Below, in pieces: positions 47,189 to 56,459 of a DNA stretch of 64,000 nucleotides. Source of the DNA: Saprospiraceae bacterium (GTDB lineage: Bacteria; Bacteroidota; Bacteroidia; Chitinophagales; Saprospiraceae); the NCBI GenBank assembly GCA_028285545.1, contig JANQPA010000115.1, positions 1 through 64,000 of the forward strand, in the 5' to 3' direction. The notes under the pieces are model-generated. The model saw nothing but the letters and a program-made list of their open reading frames with translations. It was not told where the DNA came from and searched no databases. Position numbers and translations under genes: made by a program. Within the stretch, counting starts at the first letter, position 1. Each line of letters begins with the position of its first letter.

Positions 47189-48259
47189 ATGAAAAGTTTA
47201 GTTGCGATCTGCACTTTGTATCTATTTTTTTATGGCTCTTGTTTTACTCAATCTAGTTTAAAACAGGAATTTACCTTAAGCACTGATGATGGCCTCCAAT
47301 TGGCCGGAGAGATCGAGTATCCCAGTAAAAAAGGGAAGTATCCTGCAGCCATACTTATTTGGGGCAGCGGACCTCATACCAGAGATCAAATTATTTCAGG
47401 CACCCCCATTTTTAAACAAATCAAGGACGAACTCATAAAAGAAGATATGGTGATTATGAGAATGGATAAGCGAGGCTATGGAAAATCAAGCGGTAATTTT
47501 AAATCAGAAGTTAATTATTCAACCAGAGATCTGGCTGATGATATCAAAGTGGCTTATGAATATCTCAATAAACAATCATTTGTGGATACCTCAAAAGTCG
47601 GTCTGATTGGCCATAGTGAAGGTTCCATCATTGCTTCCATGCTAGGGGCAGAAGATAAAAGTATAGACTGGATCATTGTATTTGGGCCCTCTTCCGTTTC
47701 TGGAAAAGAGATCGAGATTGACCAGGGGCAGGTGCAAAGAGAACGATTGGGTATGAATGAAGAAATCAGCAAAAAGGTAGAGATGGTCTGGGAAAAATAT
47801 ATTGAGTTTATCAAAACAGGATATGAAAATGACTCTCTGTATTATCAAATTGGAAAAGAGTTTTTGATGGCTCACGGAATGGAAGAAAATGATGAACGCA
47901 TCACTCATAAATTTATTGATCAACTATTGGATGGCTATAAAACACCCTGGTATCAATATTTCTATTCTAATGATAATGCCAAGCATATTGAAAAAATAAA
48001 AATTCCCTATCTGGCCATTTTTGGAGGAGCGGATAAGCACACTTCTCTTAAGCTTAATTTTTTCCCTATGTATGAGGCCTTGCAAAGAGCCAATAATAAG
48101 CAGTACAAAATGGTTGTCATTGCAGATGATGACCATTTTTTCTTTAGATATAAAGGACAAAGGCTGGACAAACACAAAAATGGTGAAATGCAAATGTCCC
48201 ATGAGTTTATTTGGACAATTAAAGCTTGGTTAAAGGAATTCGATATTACAGAGGAATAA
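47189..48259 (+). CDS. Exported alpha/beta hydrolase
   Basis: This 356-residue protein has a signal peptide (to about Q21), a lid-like insert and the nucleophile elbow G-H-S-E-G at 141-145 with Ser143. The oxyanion region is WGSGPHTRD, RMDKRGYGKS follows, and the late ADDDHFFF supplies the catalytic His. It belongs to the X-Pro dipeptidyl-peptidase/dienelactone-like branch of the superfamily. It probably cleaves esters or peptides in the periplasm. It stands alone and is divergent from the small membrane-protein genes. Confidence 0.82.
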   Translation: MKSLVAICTLYLFFYGSCFTQSSLKQEFTLSTDDGLQLAGEIEYPSKKGKYPAAILIWGSGPHTRDQIISGTPIFKQIKDELIKEDMVIMRMDKRGYGKSSGNFKSEVNYSTRDLADDIKVAYEYLNKQSFVDTSKVGLIGHSEGSIIASMLGAEDKSIDWIIVFGPSSVSGKEIEIDQGQVQRERLGMNEEISKKVEMVWEKYIEFIKTGYENDSLYYQIGKEFLMAHGMEENDERITHKFIDQLLDGYKTPWYQYFYSNDNAKHIEKIKIPYLAIFGGADKHTSLKLNFFPMYEALQRANNKQYKMVVIADDDHFFFRYKGQRLDKHKNGEMQMSHEFIWTIKAWLKEFDITEE

Positions 48260-48431
48260 AATATTTGCATCTGGATCGACTGAATTCATTCCATTCTAAG
48301 GCTGATCATTTGAGAATGGTCGCAGAGATTACCAAAATCTCTTATTTCCGTGAACTTATTTTCCATTAGCTTGTTTTAATGGCAAAACTACTATAAAAGA
48401 TAGCAAAACTATCATAGATAAAACAAACTAT

Positions 48432-49007
48432 ATGAGGAAATCCAAAATCAGCCTGTTTTCATTAGTGCTTTCTTTTTGTGTACTATTAATTGCAAGCTCG
48501 TGTCAATCTACTGTTGAAAACACTGCCAACCCCATTCAAAAGATTACGGAAGCTGAAGTTATTGCAGCCCAGAAAGCATGGGGAATTGGAGTAATTGGTA
48601 TTGGAGTGGCTCATGCTAATGGAGGAGATTATGTTGAAGCGGGCAAAAAACATGTTGAAAAATTCTATGGTTATGATATAGGAAAAGTTTTATTTAAACC
48701 CACACTAGCTGCTGAAAAACAATTTAGGATGACCTTTGATGGAGCTCTCTCCTATTTTGTAGGAGGTAACGACACTTATCCGGAAGATGAAGGTTTTGCA
48801 CTAAACCGTTGGACCAATGTACGTTGGGAAAATGCGGGCATCCTCAATAGTGACAGCAATATGGCTGTAGCAATGGGCAATTATTATTTTGCTGATCAAG
48901 AAGGGGAAGAAACGAAGGTAGAATACACCTTTTGTTATCGAAAGGATGATAATGGTGATGTGAAGATTGTAGCCCACAAATCAGCGATACCATACACTTT
49001 AAAGTGA
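48432..49007 (+). CDS. SnoaL/NTF2-like lipoprotein
   Basis: This 191-residue lipoprotein has a signal ending A-S-S-C (Cys24). The mature part opens W-G-I-G-V-I-G-I-G, then GYDIGKVLFKPTLAAEKQFR and later NVRWENAGIL and MAMGNYYF. This pattern fits a family of SnoaL-like cone-fold proteins sometimes mislabelled phosphoribosyl-AMP cyclohydrolase. It has no cyclohydrolase active-site motif. A periplasmic small-molecule binding or catalytic role is likely. A terminator at 49041 ends the transcript. Confidence 0.68.
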   Translation: MRKSKISLFSLVLSFCVLLIASSCQSTVENTANPIQKITEAEVIAAQKAWGIGVIGIGVAHANGGDYVEAGKKHVEKFYGYDIGKVLFKPTLAAEKQFRMTFDGALSYFVGGNDTYPEDEGFALNRWTNVRWENAGILNSDSNMAVAMGNYYFADQEGEETKVEYTFCYRKDDNGDVKIVAHKSAIPYTLK

Positions 49008-49040
49008 GTATTTTTTAAATAACAGTCGGTTCTATTTGAT

Positions 49041-49070
49041 CTCAGGGCTTGATTAGCCCTGAGGTTTTTT
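49041..49070 (+). terminator. Intrinsic terminator after the SnoaL-like lipoprotein gene
   Basis: A perfect 9-bp stem CTCAGGGCT/AGCCCTGAG (49041-49049 and 49055-49063) over a 5-base loop is followed by GTTTTTT. It lies between convergent genes; the T-run serves the plus-strand gene. Confidence 0.88.
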
Positions 49071-49077
49071 CTGATTG

Positions 49078-49617
49078 CTACTTTAATGCGTCCCACTCTT
49101 CTTTTGTTCCATTCCCTTTTTGATATTCCATTAAAGCCAGCCATTTATTATTGCGTTTTACCATTAACATCTCAAAATGGGTGATGTACTTACCTGTAAC
49201 TTTGCCATTGCTATCTGCTGAAGTATAAATAAAAATACCGGTGTCATGGGCGGTATCCTCACTGCTTATTCTTTGTGAAAACCTAAATTCTACGCTCGCT
49301 TTCATCTTACCAGCTTTGGTGTCCATGAACCCTTGTTTCCAGCCTGCTAGTGCCTGGCTAATAGAAACGGATGTTTTGTTTTGGCCTGAAGCAAAAATGA
49401 TGACCGCATCTTTATGGTAAGCCTCTTTGTAGCCCTCAAAGTCTCCTTCTTCCACCGTTTTTGATATCATAGCATAGAATTGATCCAACTCGGCATTTCT
49501 AAGAGAATCGGTATCCAATTGAATTTCGGTAGCGAGATTGATCAATTGGTTATTGGCCTTGCTGAATTGAAAGACTGATGCAATAAGGAGGCTGGAAAAA
49601 AGTAATTTTTTAATCAT
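49078..49617 (-). CDS. NTF2-like (SnoaL/DUF4440-type) exported protein
   Basis: This 179-residue protein opens with a signal peptide (MIKKLLFSSLLIASV), so the start at 49617 is chosen over one 16 codons upstream. The mature part follows the DUF4440 plan: ELDQFYAMISKTVEEGDFEGY, YHKDAVIIFASGQ and HFEMLMVKRNNKWLAL. Cone-fold proteins of this type bind small molecules; their roles are usually unknown. It is convergent with the SnoaL-like lipoprotein gene but not close to it in sequence. Confidence 0.75.
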   Translation of the reverse strand: MIKKLLFSSLLIASVFQFSKANNQLINLATEIQLDTDSLRNAELDQFYAMISKTVEEGDFEGYKEAYHKDAVIIFASGQNKTSVSISQALAGWKQGFMDTKAGKMKASVEFRFSQRISSEDTAHDTGIFIYTSADSNGKVTGKYITHFEMLMVKRNNKWLALMEYQKGNGTKEEWDALK

Positions 49618-49774
49618 GATCTTTATTTTATTGGAATTTATAGGGAATAAAGATAGAACAATCATGAATTAAACAGAGATTCAATTCTGTTCATTTTGGA
49701 TCATGTTTGGGTAAAAGGTATTGTGAATTTGGATCGGCTTTTGTGAATTAAATGGATAATTATTATTTTAAGTT

Positions 49775-50860
49775 ATGACAATAAGTAATATAGTGTCCAT
49801 CATTGGCATTGTTCAGGGTATATTTCTGGCCTTATTACTTATTCCAAAGATTAAAAAATCTACGCCGGCATTATTTGCTTTTCTGCTCATTACAATTTTG
49901 GTTGTAGATCTGCTGACTTATCACCTTTTTTCTCTTGATGAAATTAAGTTTGTCTTCACCAGGGGATTTTCAGAATCGACCCTTTTTTTGTATGGCCCTG
50001 CATTATATTTTTATGTGAAGGCAATTAGCAAGGCCAATACAAGGCCACTTCTTTCAAAAAAACATCTCTTACATTTAATACCCGCTGTAGTCATTTTTTT
50101 CCTGCTTTCTCCATATTTCCTAAGAGATTATAGCTTGGCAGCTTTCAAAGATTTGACACAAATAAATTATTATGTTGCAACCATCATTGAATTTCTAAGC
50201 TGGTTTAGCCACCTAAGTATTTATTTAACAGCCTGTATTTTAATCTTACAAAGATCACCAAGTCATAAAAACAATATCAGAAAATCTAAAATTCATCTGG
50301 CATTGATAAAAAAGATCATTTGGGGATATTCCTTTTTTGTGCTGATTAGTGGTCTATTGTATTTGCTCGAGTTTGTTTTTGGAGTAAAGTTTAGTTCACT
50401 GGAGATTTTAAACTTTTTATTGGTATTTCACATATTCGCCATTTGTTATATCGGCTTTTACAATCAAAGTATTTTGGGTAACAACCAAAAGTACCGAAAA
50501 TCCAACCTGTCGTCAGGTAAAGCTGAACTCCAGCTCCAAACCCTACTCACCTACTTTGAGGAAGAAAGACCTTATCTTGATCAGGAATTAACCCAAAGAA
50601 AAGTAGCTAAGCATCTAAATTTATTAGCTAATCATATTTCCCAAATTGTGAATGATAAATTAGGTAAAAGTTTTAATGACTTTGTCAATGAATACCGGAT
50701 AGACCTGGCAAAAAAATATCTTAAAGATCCAAACAGAAATATTTATACCGTAGAAGCAATCGCTCACCAAGTTGGATTTCGATCCAAATCAGCCTTCTAC
50801 ATCGCTTTTAAAAGATTGGAAGGACAAACTCCTTCAGAGTACAAAGCGAACCATAAATAA
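49775..50860 (+). CDS. Membrane-bound AraC family transcriptional regulator
   Basis: This 361-residue protein starts with seven predicted TM helices spread over residues 3-230 and ends with an AraC DNA-binding domain at about 255-358 (QRKVAKHLNLLANHISQIVN, then VGFRSKSAFYIAFKRLEGQTP). Integral-membrane AraC regulators of this build are common in Bacteroidota; the membrane part presumably senses a signal. The genes it controls are not evident; the divergent NTF2-like gene is one option. Confidence 0.85.
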   Translation: MTISNIVSIIGIVQGIFLALLLIPKIKKSTPALFAFLLITILVVDLLTYHLFSLDEIKFVFTRGFSESTLFLYGPALYFYVKAISKANTRPLLSKKHLLHLIPAVVIFFLLSPYFLRDYSLAAFKDLTQINYYVATIIEFLSWFSHLSIYLTACILILQRSPSHKNNIRKSKIHLALIKKIIWGYSFFVLISGLLYLLEFVFGVKFSSLEILNFLLVFHIFAICYIGFYNQSILGNNQKYRKSNLSSGKAELQLQTLLTYFEEERPYLDQELTQRKVAKHLNLLANHISQIVNDKLGKSFNDFVNEYRIDLAKKYLKDPNRNIYTVEAIAHQVGFRSKSAFYIAFKRLEGQTPSEYKANHK

Positions 50861-51049
50861 TTTAGGAGATGTGAATTTAGATTTGTTTGGTTTTTCACAT
50901 CAGAACATTCTTAAGCCTACCAATTAACTTTTGTCTTAAAGATAATTTGAATTTTGGACTCGAATTTATTTACAGTTTTTACCTGTAAAGCAAAACAACT
51001 CCCTTAGCCTGACGTAAATCCATTGTCAAATTAAAAATGAATTCACCCT

Positions 51050-52033
51050 ATGAATCTGAATAGATTATTCTACCAGACAATATTGATATTAATTCTACCA
51101 TTCGCCTGTGGAAATGAAGAACCTTTACCCAGAATAGAAAATGAAATGAAACCAGAAAATTTAGGACCTGGGGGATTAAGTTATACGGAAGGAAATATTA
51201 AGGTGGTTACCTTGCTGGATAATCCAATTTTTAATGATGGTTTATCAGTGGATAAAGAGGGTAATATTTATGCCAGTAATAATGGATCGAATGGCCAGCT
51301 CAATGGAAATACGATTTATAAAGTTTCTAAAAATGACTTATCCATTGAGGTTTTTGCCAGCAATTTGCCGGTTTGGCCCTTGTCTAATAATTTTGGAAGC
51401 GATGATCACCTTTATGTTTCTCTTTGGAATCCTGGTTTTATAGGTAAGATTTCACCTACTGGTAATTATTCGGTTCTTGCCAGCGGAATATCCGGTCCTG
51501 CGGGACTTGATGTAGATGAAAATAATTCTGTTTATGTATCTAGCTATAATTCCAGCTTGGTTTGGAAAATTGATCCCGACGGAAATATGCGGGTTTTTGC
51601 TTCAGGCGGAAGCATTCGAAAACCTTCAGGACTAGCAATTGATGACAACACAGGAAATATTTACATCGCCAACTGGCATGATGGGACAATTAGCCAAATT
51701 ACAGGTGATGGAACGATTAGCAATTTTGCCACTCTGCCTACTCCAAATAATACCGGAACAGCCTCTCTTCTTGTTCTCAATAACAAATTATATGCTACAG
51801 CATACGCTGCGCACAGCGTTTTTGAAATATCCCTCGAAACGGCAGAAGTTCGGGTATTGGCTGGTAGCGGAACAGCAGGAAATGAAGATGGAGAAAATGA
51901 TGTTGCAAGTCTGACTTCTCCTGCGGGAATAGCTTCTTCTATAACTGGTGATACCATTTATATTTCACAAGACCCCAACTCCCTCACCAGTGGTGGGGGT
52001 GCTGGAAAATTAAAAATGATCATTTTCGATTAG
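51050..52033 (+). CDS. NHL/SMP-30-like beta-propeller lipoprotein
   Basis: This 327-residue lipoprotein (FAC, Cys20) is a beta-propeller made of NHL-type blades with the recurring pattern G-L-x-V/I-D-x-x-x-N-I-Y-V/I-A/S-S/N (for example GLAIDDNTGNIYIANW and GLDVDENNSVYVSSYN). Such propellers bind partners or sugars or act as lactonases. The ending SLTSPAGIASSITGDTIYIS closes the last blade. It is followed by an LRR gene and a membrane protein, all plus strand with short gaps, so the three may form one transcript. Confidence 0.82.
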   Translation: MNLNRLFYQTILILILPFACGNEEPLPRIENEMKPENLGPGGLSYTEGNIKVVTLLDNPIFNDGLSVDKEGNIYASNNGSNGQLNGNTIYKVSKNDLSIEVFASNLPVWPLSNNFGSDDHLYVSLWNPGFIGKISPTGNYSVLASGISGPAGLDVDENNSVYVSSYNSSLVWKIDPDGNMRVFASGGSIRKPSGLAIDDNTGNIYIANWHDGTISQITGDGTISNFATLPTPNNTGTASLLVLNNKLYATAYAAHSVFEISLETAEVRVLAGSGTAGNEDGENDVASLTSPAGIASSITGDTIYISQDPNSLTSGGGAGKLKMIIFD

Positions 52034-52066
52034 GGCTAAAAATCAAACCGACTAAATTCCATCACT

Positions 52067-52912
52067 ATGAAACGATTGATATTCTTGGCCTGGCTAATAA
52101 CACTATGTCATAATCATTCTACAATTGCCCATGCCCAATCCCTTTTTAAGGATCATAATCTTGAGACAGCGGTAAGAAACACCCTAGAGTTGGGTGATCA
52201 CCAAACTTTATCTGCAGTAGAATTAGAAAAACTGAGCACTTTAAATGCTGTAGGAAAAGGAATTAAGGATTTATCGGGGCTTGAACTAGCAAAAAATATG
52301 CGGACCCTGATTTTAGGTGCTAACCAGATTCAGGATCTATCTCCATTAGCGAATCTTCACCAGTTGGAGACTCTAATGATCTGGTTCAATCAGGTATCAG
52401 ATCTTAGCCCGCTAACAAATTTAAAAAAGATTAAAAATCTGGATTTGGCAGATAATAAAATTACAGATCTAAGCCCATTAAGCCATTTAAAACATCTAAA
52501 TGCTCTCGATCTATCACTAAATCCTATAAAAACTATTGATCCCTTAAAAAAAATAAAAAGTTTAAGGTGGCTGGCATTAAACCGAATTAATCTGAGGGTT
52601 TTAGATCCCATTAAAGAACTAAATCTAACCAGACTTTGGCTTTCTGGTAATAAGCTCACAGATATTGGTATGCTGGAAAATATGACCACCTTAGAATGGT
52701 TAAAATTAGACAATAATTTCATTTCAGAAATTAATGCTTTGAGAAAGCTCCATTCCTTAAAAATCCTTCAATTACAAAACAATTATGTTTCGCTTGATGG
52801 AGAGGAAGAAAAAAAAATATTGGACGCCTTGAAATCCAAAAACACCCATTTATATCTTAAGCCACAGGATCTTTATTCAATTTTTTCTAAAAAACTACCC
52901 ACCAGGAACTAA
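52067..52912 (+). CDS. Leucine-rich-repeat exported protein (internalin-like)
   Basis: This 281-residue protein has a signal peptide (to about H-A-Q-S, with helix start SLFKDHNLETAVRNTL) and then about eight 22-residue LRRs of the internalin type (L-x-x-N-x-I-x-D-L-S-P-L-x-x-L-x-x-L-x-x-L), at about 60-240. LRRs bind other proteins, so it probably recognises a partner on the cell surface or periplasm. It has no visible sorting domain. Its stop overlaps the next start by one base (TAATG), showing tight coupling. Confidence 0.85.
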   Translation: MKRLIFLAWLITLCHNHSTIAHAQSLFKDHNLETAVRNTLELGDHQTLSAVELEKLSTLNAVGKGIKDLSGLELAKNMRTLILGANQIQDLSPLANLHQLETLMIWFNQVSDLSPLTNLKKIKNLDLADNKITDLSPLSHLKHLNALDLSLNPIKTIDPLKKIKSLRWLALNRINLRVLDPIKELNLTRLWLSGNKLTDIGMLENMTTLEWLKLDNNFISEINALRKLHSLKILQLQNNYVSLDGEEEKKILDALKSKNTHLYLKPQDLYSIFSKKLPTRN

Positions 52913-54222
52913 TGAAAGAACAACTCATTCTATTAGCAGTAATTATATTTTCTATTTCTTTTAAAGTTTGTGGTCAGGATAGCTTAATAAGTCGCTATTA
53001 TGAACTGTCCTATGGAACCCAACCCAACATGGAATCAGCAGCAGAATCTATTATTTCTTCAAGCTCTTTAGTGTTTGACCTGGTTAATGCTCCTATAGAA
53101 AAAATGCAAAATAGACCGCTTAGGTTTCTTGCCAGGCTAACCAATTATAGCTTCCTGCAACTTTATGCTGGAGGCATGCTTTATGGAACAGTAATGCACG
53201 AACAATTTGGTCATTTTTCCCGCGCCAGAGAATTTCGACTACCACTCGAACTCCAATACAACTTCCCTGGTCTTGGAGGCGATTTTCTTTTTCCTGTGGA
53301 TCAAAAGGTACCTGCCCTTCAACGGCAAATTGTAGTTGGAGCAGGACTTGAAGCTACCTCCTTTTTGGCTTATCGTGCCGTACAGTCCATGTACGAAAAT
53401 GATTATAGTGGCAGTTATGTGGGACTCTATCTTTTAGCTGGCAAACTGATCGAAGGGGCCTTAACTTCACAAATGGACATATCTCCTTTTCTAGAAGATG
53501 CCAACCAATATTATTCCCGTAATTCCAGACTTTCGAGAAACCCTACCCCAAATGATCCTTTGGCCTACATTTTAGCACTTACGGAAAGTTATGGTTATTA
53601 CGATGATTTTATCGACCCTGAATCCATATGGGTCCAGCAATTTGATGATATGACCATCTATACCCAAAATGAATTTATTCATGATCAGAATAGGCGCCTA
53701 AAAAGAGCCTTTTTGTTATCTGCTTTGGACCCTGCCTTATTGAGTTTTTTACACGGGACTTTTGCATATTTTGTTCAGGGAAGCACTTTTATCAAGCCAC
53801 TTATGTTTAGGATTAAAGATGTTTCCTTCATGCCTTCCATACGGGCAAATTACGGAGAACTTGGCGCAGAAAATTATTTTGATTTATTCCTAAAAATTCC
53901 AAATTTACCTTTTCTGAATGTGTATTATCGATCGGGAGGTAACATGATCCACAAACTTTGGGGAGCAGGCTTGGAGATCAAGAGCTTTAGGATTAATCAG
54001 CTGCTATTAAATTGCCAGTTGGACTATTGGAAAAATGAACGCTTAGATAATAACAACTTTAATATCCTGATGAAGGGAAGATACTCCTTTGATAAGAATC
54101 CCTTTTCTATATCCTTGGCTCTTGCCAATAAATCTGAAGGATTATTGATGGGCAAACCTTATGCAAAAGGTTTTTATGGATATATTGGTATGGGGGTTCA
54201 ATTGCAATATCAAAAAAATTAA
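52912..54222 (+). CDS. Unknown exported protein with HExxxH motif and barrel-like C-terminus
   Basis: This 436-residue protein has a signal peptide (to about V-C-G-Q), a helical N-terminal half containing G-T-V-M-H-E-Q-F-G-H, and a C-terminal half of alternating strands (NVYYRSGGNMIHKLWGAGLE, YIGMGVQLQYQ) like an outer-membrane barrel. The motif reads H-E-x-x-x-H, one residue longer than the HExxH zincin motif, so protease activity is doubtful. It is coupled to the LRR gene (TAATG), and its stop overlaps the convergent Gfo/Idh gene by four bases. I do not recognise the family. Confidence 0.65.
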   Translation: MKEQLILLAVIIFSISFKVCGQDSLISRYYELSYGTQPNMESAAESIISSSSLVFDLVNAPIEKMQNRPLRFLARLTNYSFLQLYAGGMLYGTVMHEQFGHFSRAREFRLPLELQYNFPGLGGDFLFPVDQKVPALQRQIVVGAGLEATSFLAYRAVQSMYENDYSGSYVGLYLLAGKLIEGALTSQMDISPFLEDANQYYSRNSRLSRNPTPNDPLAYILALTESYGYYDDFIDPESIWVQQFDDMTIYTQNEFIHDQNRRLKRAFLLSALDPALLSFLHGTFAYFVQGSTFIKPLMFRIKDVSFMPSIRANYGELGAENYFDLFLKIPNLPFLNVYYRSGGNMIHKLWGAGLEIKSFRINQLLLNCQLDYWKNERLDNNNFNILMKGRYSFDKNPFSISLALANKSEGLLMGKPYAKGFYGYIGMGVQLQYQKN

Positions 54223-55328
54223 TTTTGCTTCTTTTTTAAGTATATCGTTTTATTCATCCGTGCACTTTTTCTTGCCGCATCCAAAATTTCCATTACCACC
54301 ATATTATTTTCCAGGCTGCTTAGATCATACTTATTGAGCTTAACTTTATTTTGAATAACTGCCGCAAAAAGGGCAAATGGATCATCATAGGGTGCTTTCC
54401 GCTCTTCTAATTTCATGGTTTGTTCCTCGTATCCATCATATCCTTCTGATATTCTTACTCGGAGGTCATACCGATTATCCGCGTAGATTACCCCATTTAA
54501 GCCATAAATCTCCATATCCTTTCTGCCAATAGGCCAATTCCATGAACCTTGGATAATGGCTACCATCTGATCATATTGTAGAAGAATGATAGATTCATCA
54601 TCAACCTTGGGGTTGTTCTCTGGCTGTAACTGCTGGGTAATTGCGGTCACACTTTGCGGGCGTTGGCCGTCCATAAACCAGGTAAGTAAATTAGCCCCAT
54701 AACAACCAAAATCAGTTATGGCTCCTCCCCCATTTTGAACGGGATCTGTCAGCCATTCCAAAAACTCAGAATCGACGCCAATTTTCTTGGGCCCTTTATG
54801 GCCGTCATGGACCATAATCTTTCGAATTTCTCCGATGACTTTTTCCTTTTTAGATAAGTCATATGCCTTATGGTTGGTGGGATACCAGGTTGTTTCGTAA
54901 TTGGTAAGCAGGTGAATGTTGTATTTTTCTGCAAGAGCTTTCATTTCTTTTGCATGTCTCATACTCACTGCCAATGGTTTTTCAACCATCACATGAATAC
55001 CTTTGGGAGCAGCTATTTTCACCACCTCTAAGTGCTCATATATCCTTCCAAAAGCGGTGACAGCTTCAGGATTAGTGTTAGAAATCAATTCTTCCATGGT
55101 ATCATACACTTTATCCATTGGGAATTGATATTGATCTGCATACCGTTGAGCCAGTTCTTTATTGGGTTCTACAATGCCAACAATTTCAATTTCTCCTCTG
55201 GGTTCGCTACCAAAGATCCAATGGACGTGTGTGTGGGTAAGTCCAATAACGCCTACTTTTAACGGGCCATTTTGTCCTGATATATTGATCGAAAGTAACA
55301 TTGTTAGATAGAATACCGCTTTTTTCAT
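54219..55328 (-). CDS. Gfo/Idh/MocA family oxidoreductase with signal peptide
   Basis: This 369-residue protein has an N-terminal export signal (MKKAVFYLTMLLSINISG), a Rossmann NAD(P) domain (GVIGLTHTHVHW) and the conserved E-K-P at about 135-137 (VMVEKPLAVS). The C-terminal half is the family's beta-sheet substrate domain. Most members are cytoplasmic, but exported ones occur in Bacteroidota glycan pathways, where NAD is carried as a tight cofactor. The cofactor loop is G-x-x-G-x-x-x-x rather than the canonical G-x-G-x-x-G. It probably acts on sugars or polyols. Confidence 0.85.
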   Translation of the reverse strand: MKKAVFYLTMLLSINISGQNGPLKVGVIGLTHTHVHWIFGSEPRGEIEIVGIVEPNKELAQRYADQYQFPMDKVYDTMEELISNTNPEAVTAFGRIYEHLEVVKIAAPKGIHVMVEKPLAVSMRHAKEMKALAEKYNIHLLTNYETTWYPTNHKAYDLSKKEKVIGEIRKIMVHDGHKGPKKIGVDSEFLEWLTDPVQNGGGAITDFGCYGANLLTWFMDGQRPQSVTAITQQLQPENNPKVDDESIILLQYDQMVAIIQGSWNWPIGRKDMEIYGLNGVIYADNRYDLRVRISEGYDGYEEQTMKLEERKAPYDDPFALFAAVIQNKVKLNKYDLSSLENNMVVMEILDAARKSARMNKTIYLKKKQN

Positions 55329-55427
55329 AAATACGTCTGTATTTGATAAAATCTTTAAGATCGTGTATAAATATCAGAACATTGTAAAAAACAGTGCTCG
55401 AATGTTCCCAATTTGTCCTCCTTCTCA

Positions 55428-56390
55428 TTAACGACTCCAGGTTAATCTTTTAGGCTTCATTGTTTTTACATCCAGAACATAAATTTCTCGGTGCCCATCT
55501 CGCGCGGAGGTAAACACAATTTTTGATCCATCAGGTGACCAATCAGGAGACATAGCATGGCCATCATAAAACAGCGTTTCAGTACCAGTTCCGTCAACAT
55601 TTTTTATATAAAGTCCTTTTTTACCGGATTTCAAAAAAACTATTTTCTTTCCATCTGGAGAAATATCCCCATCATAATCTTCATGATTGGGGTCATTGGT
55701 GACATTAGTACGAGCAACACCATTCGAGTTAACAGAATAAATATCCCAACCACCATCACCTAAAGCGCTGGAAAAGCCTTCTCCATGAACATCAAAATAA
55801 ATTCTTTGATTATCAGGAGACCAAAACATATTATAATGATGTTGTTGGTCATAAGTGATGCGCATTACATTTGAGCCATCCTCATCCATGATATATACTT
55901 CGCTCCATCCGTTTCCTCTATTTGATAAGAAGGAAATTTGTCCATTCTTTAGCCAATAGGGTTGAAAATTATTGGAGGCAGGAACATTTGGATCCAACCA
56001 TTGCAGGTCGCCATTGGTAAGGTTTTGAATATTAGAGCCATCAATATTCATTGTATAAATTTGATTGAAGGCAGGTGAATCGAACCAAACTGCCTGGTTA
56101 GAGCTAAAGGCAATCTTAGAGCCATCAGGAGAGAATACAGGAAAAATATCGGATTGCGCATTTGTTGTTAATCGCTTCTGATTTTCTCCAGATGCATCCA
56201 TAATGTAAATCTCAAAATTACCATCACGAGAGGATTGAAAGACAATTTTTGAGCCATCGGGGGACCAAGCAGCAAAATCACTGATTCCTAACCATTTTAA
56301 TCCAGATTTCTGGGCATCAATATTATTCACATGAAGAGATAAACCTATCAGAAAAACAAGAAAAGCCGAAAGTCTATTTGAAATTCCCAT
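55428..56390 (-). CDS. TolB-like PD40 beta-propeller protein
   Basis: This 320-residue exported protein (signal to about D-A-Q) consists of PD40/WD40-like blades with the repeat W/F-S-P-D-G-S-K-I-V/A-F-x-S (about six copies; W-S-P-D-G at about 43 and again near the C-terminus) and D-G-N-F-E-I-Y-I-M-D linkers. It resembles the TolB propeller without its N-terminal domain and might bind a peptide or an envelope protein. It lies 99 bases upstream of the Gfo/Idh gene on the same strand. Confidence 0.85.
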   Translation of the reverse strand: MGISNRLSAFLVFLIGLSLHVNNIDAQKSGLKWLGISDFAAWSPDGSKIVFQSSRDGNFEIYIMDASGENQKRLTTNAQSDIFPVFSPDGSKIAFSSNQAVWFDSPAFNQIYTMNIDGSNIQNLTNGDLQWLDPNVPASNNFQPYWLKNGQISFLSNRGNGWSEVYIMDEDGSNVMRITYDQQHHYNMFWSPDNQRIYFDVHGEGFSSALGDGGWDIYSVNSNGVARTNVTNDPNHEDYDGDISPDGKKIVFLKSGKKGLYIKNVDGTGTETLFYDGHAMSPDWSPDGSKIVFTSARDGHREIYVLDVKTMKPKRLTWSR

Positions 56391-56459
56391 AATACTATAT
56401 TTAAGTTTAGCGGGAATTTAAAACGAGATAGCCAAAATTTTTCAATGCAAAAGTTCAAT

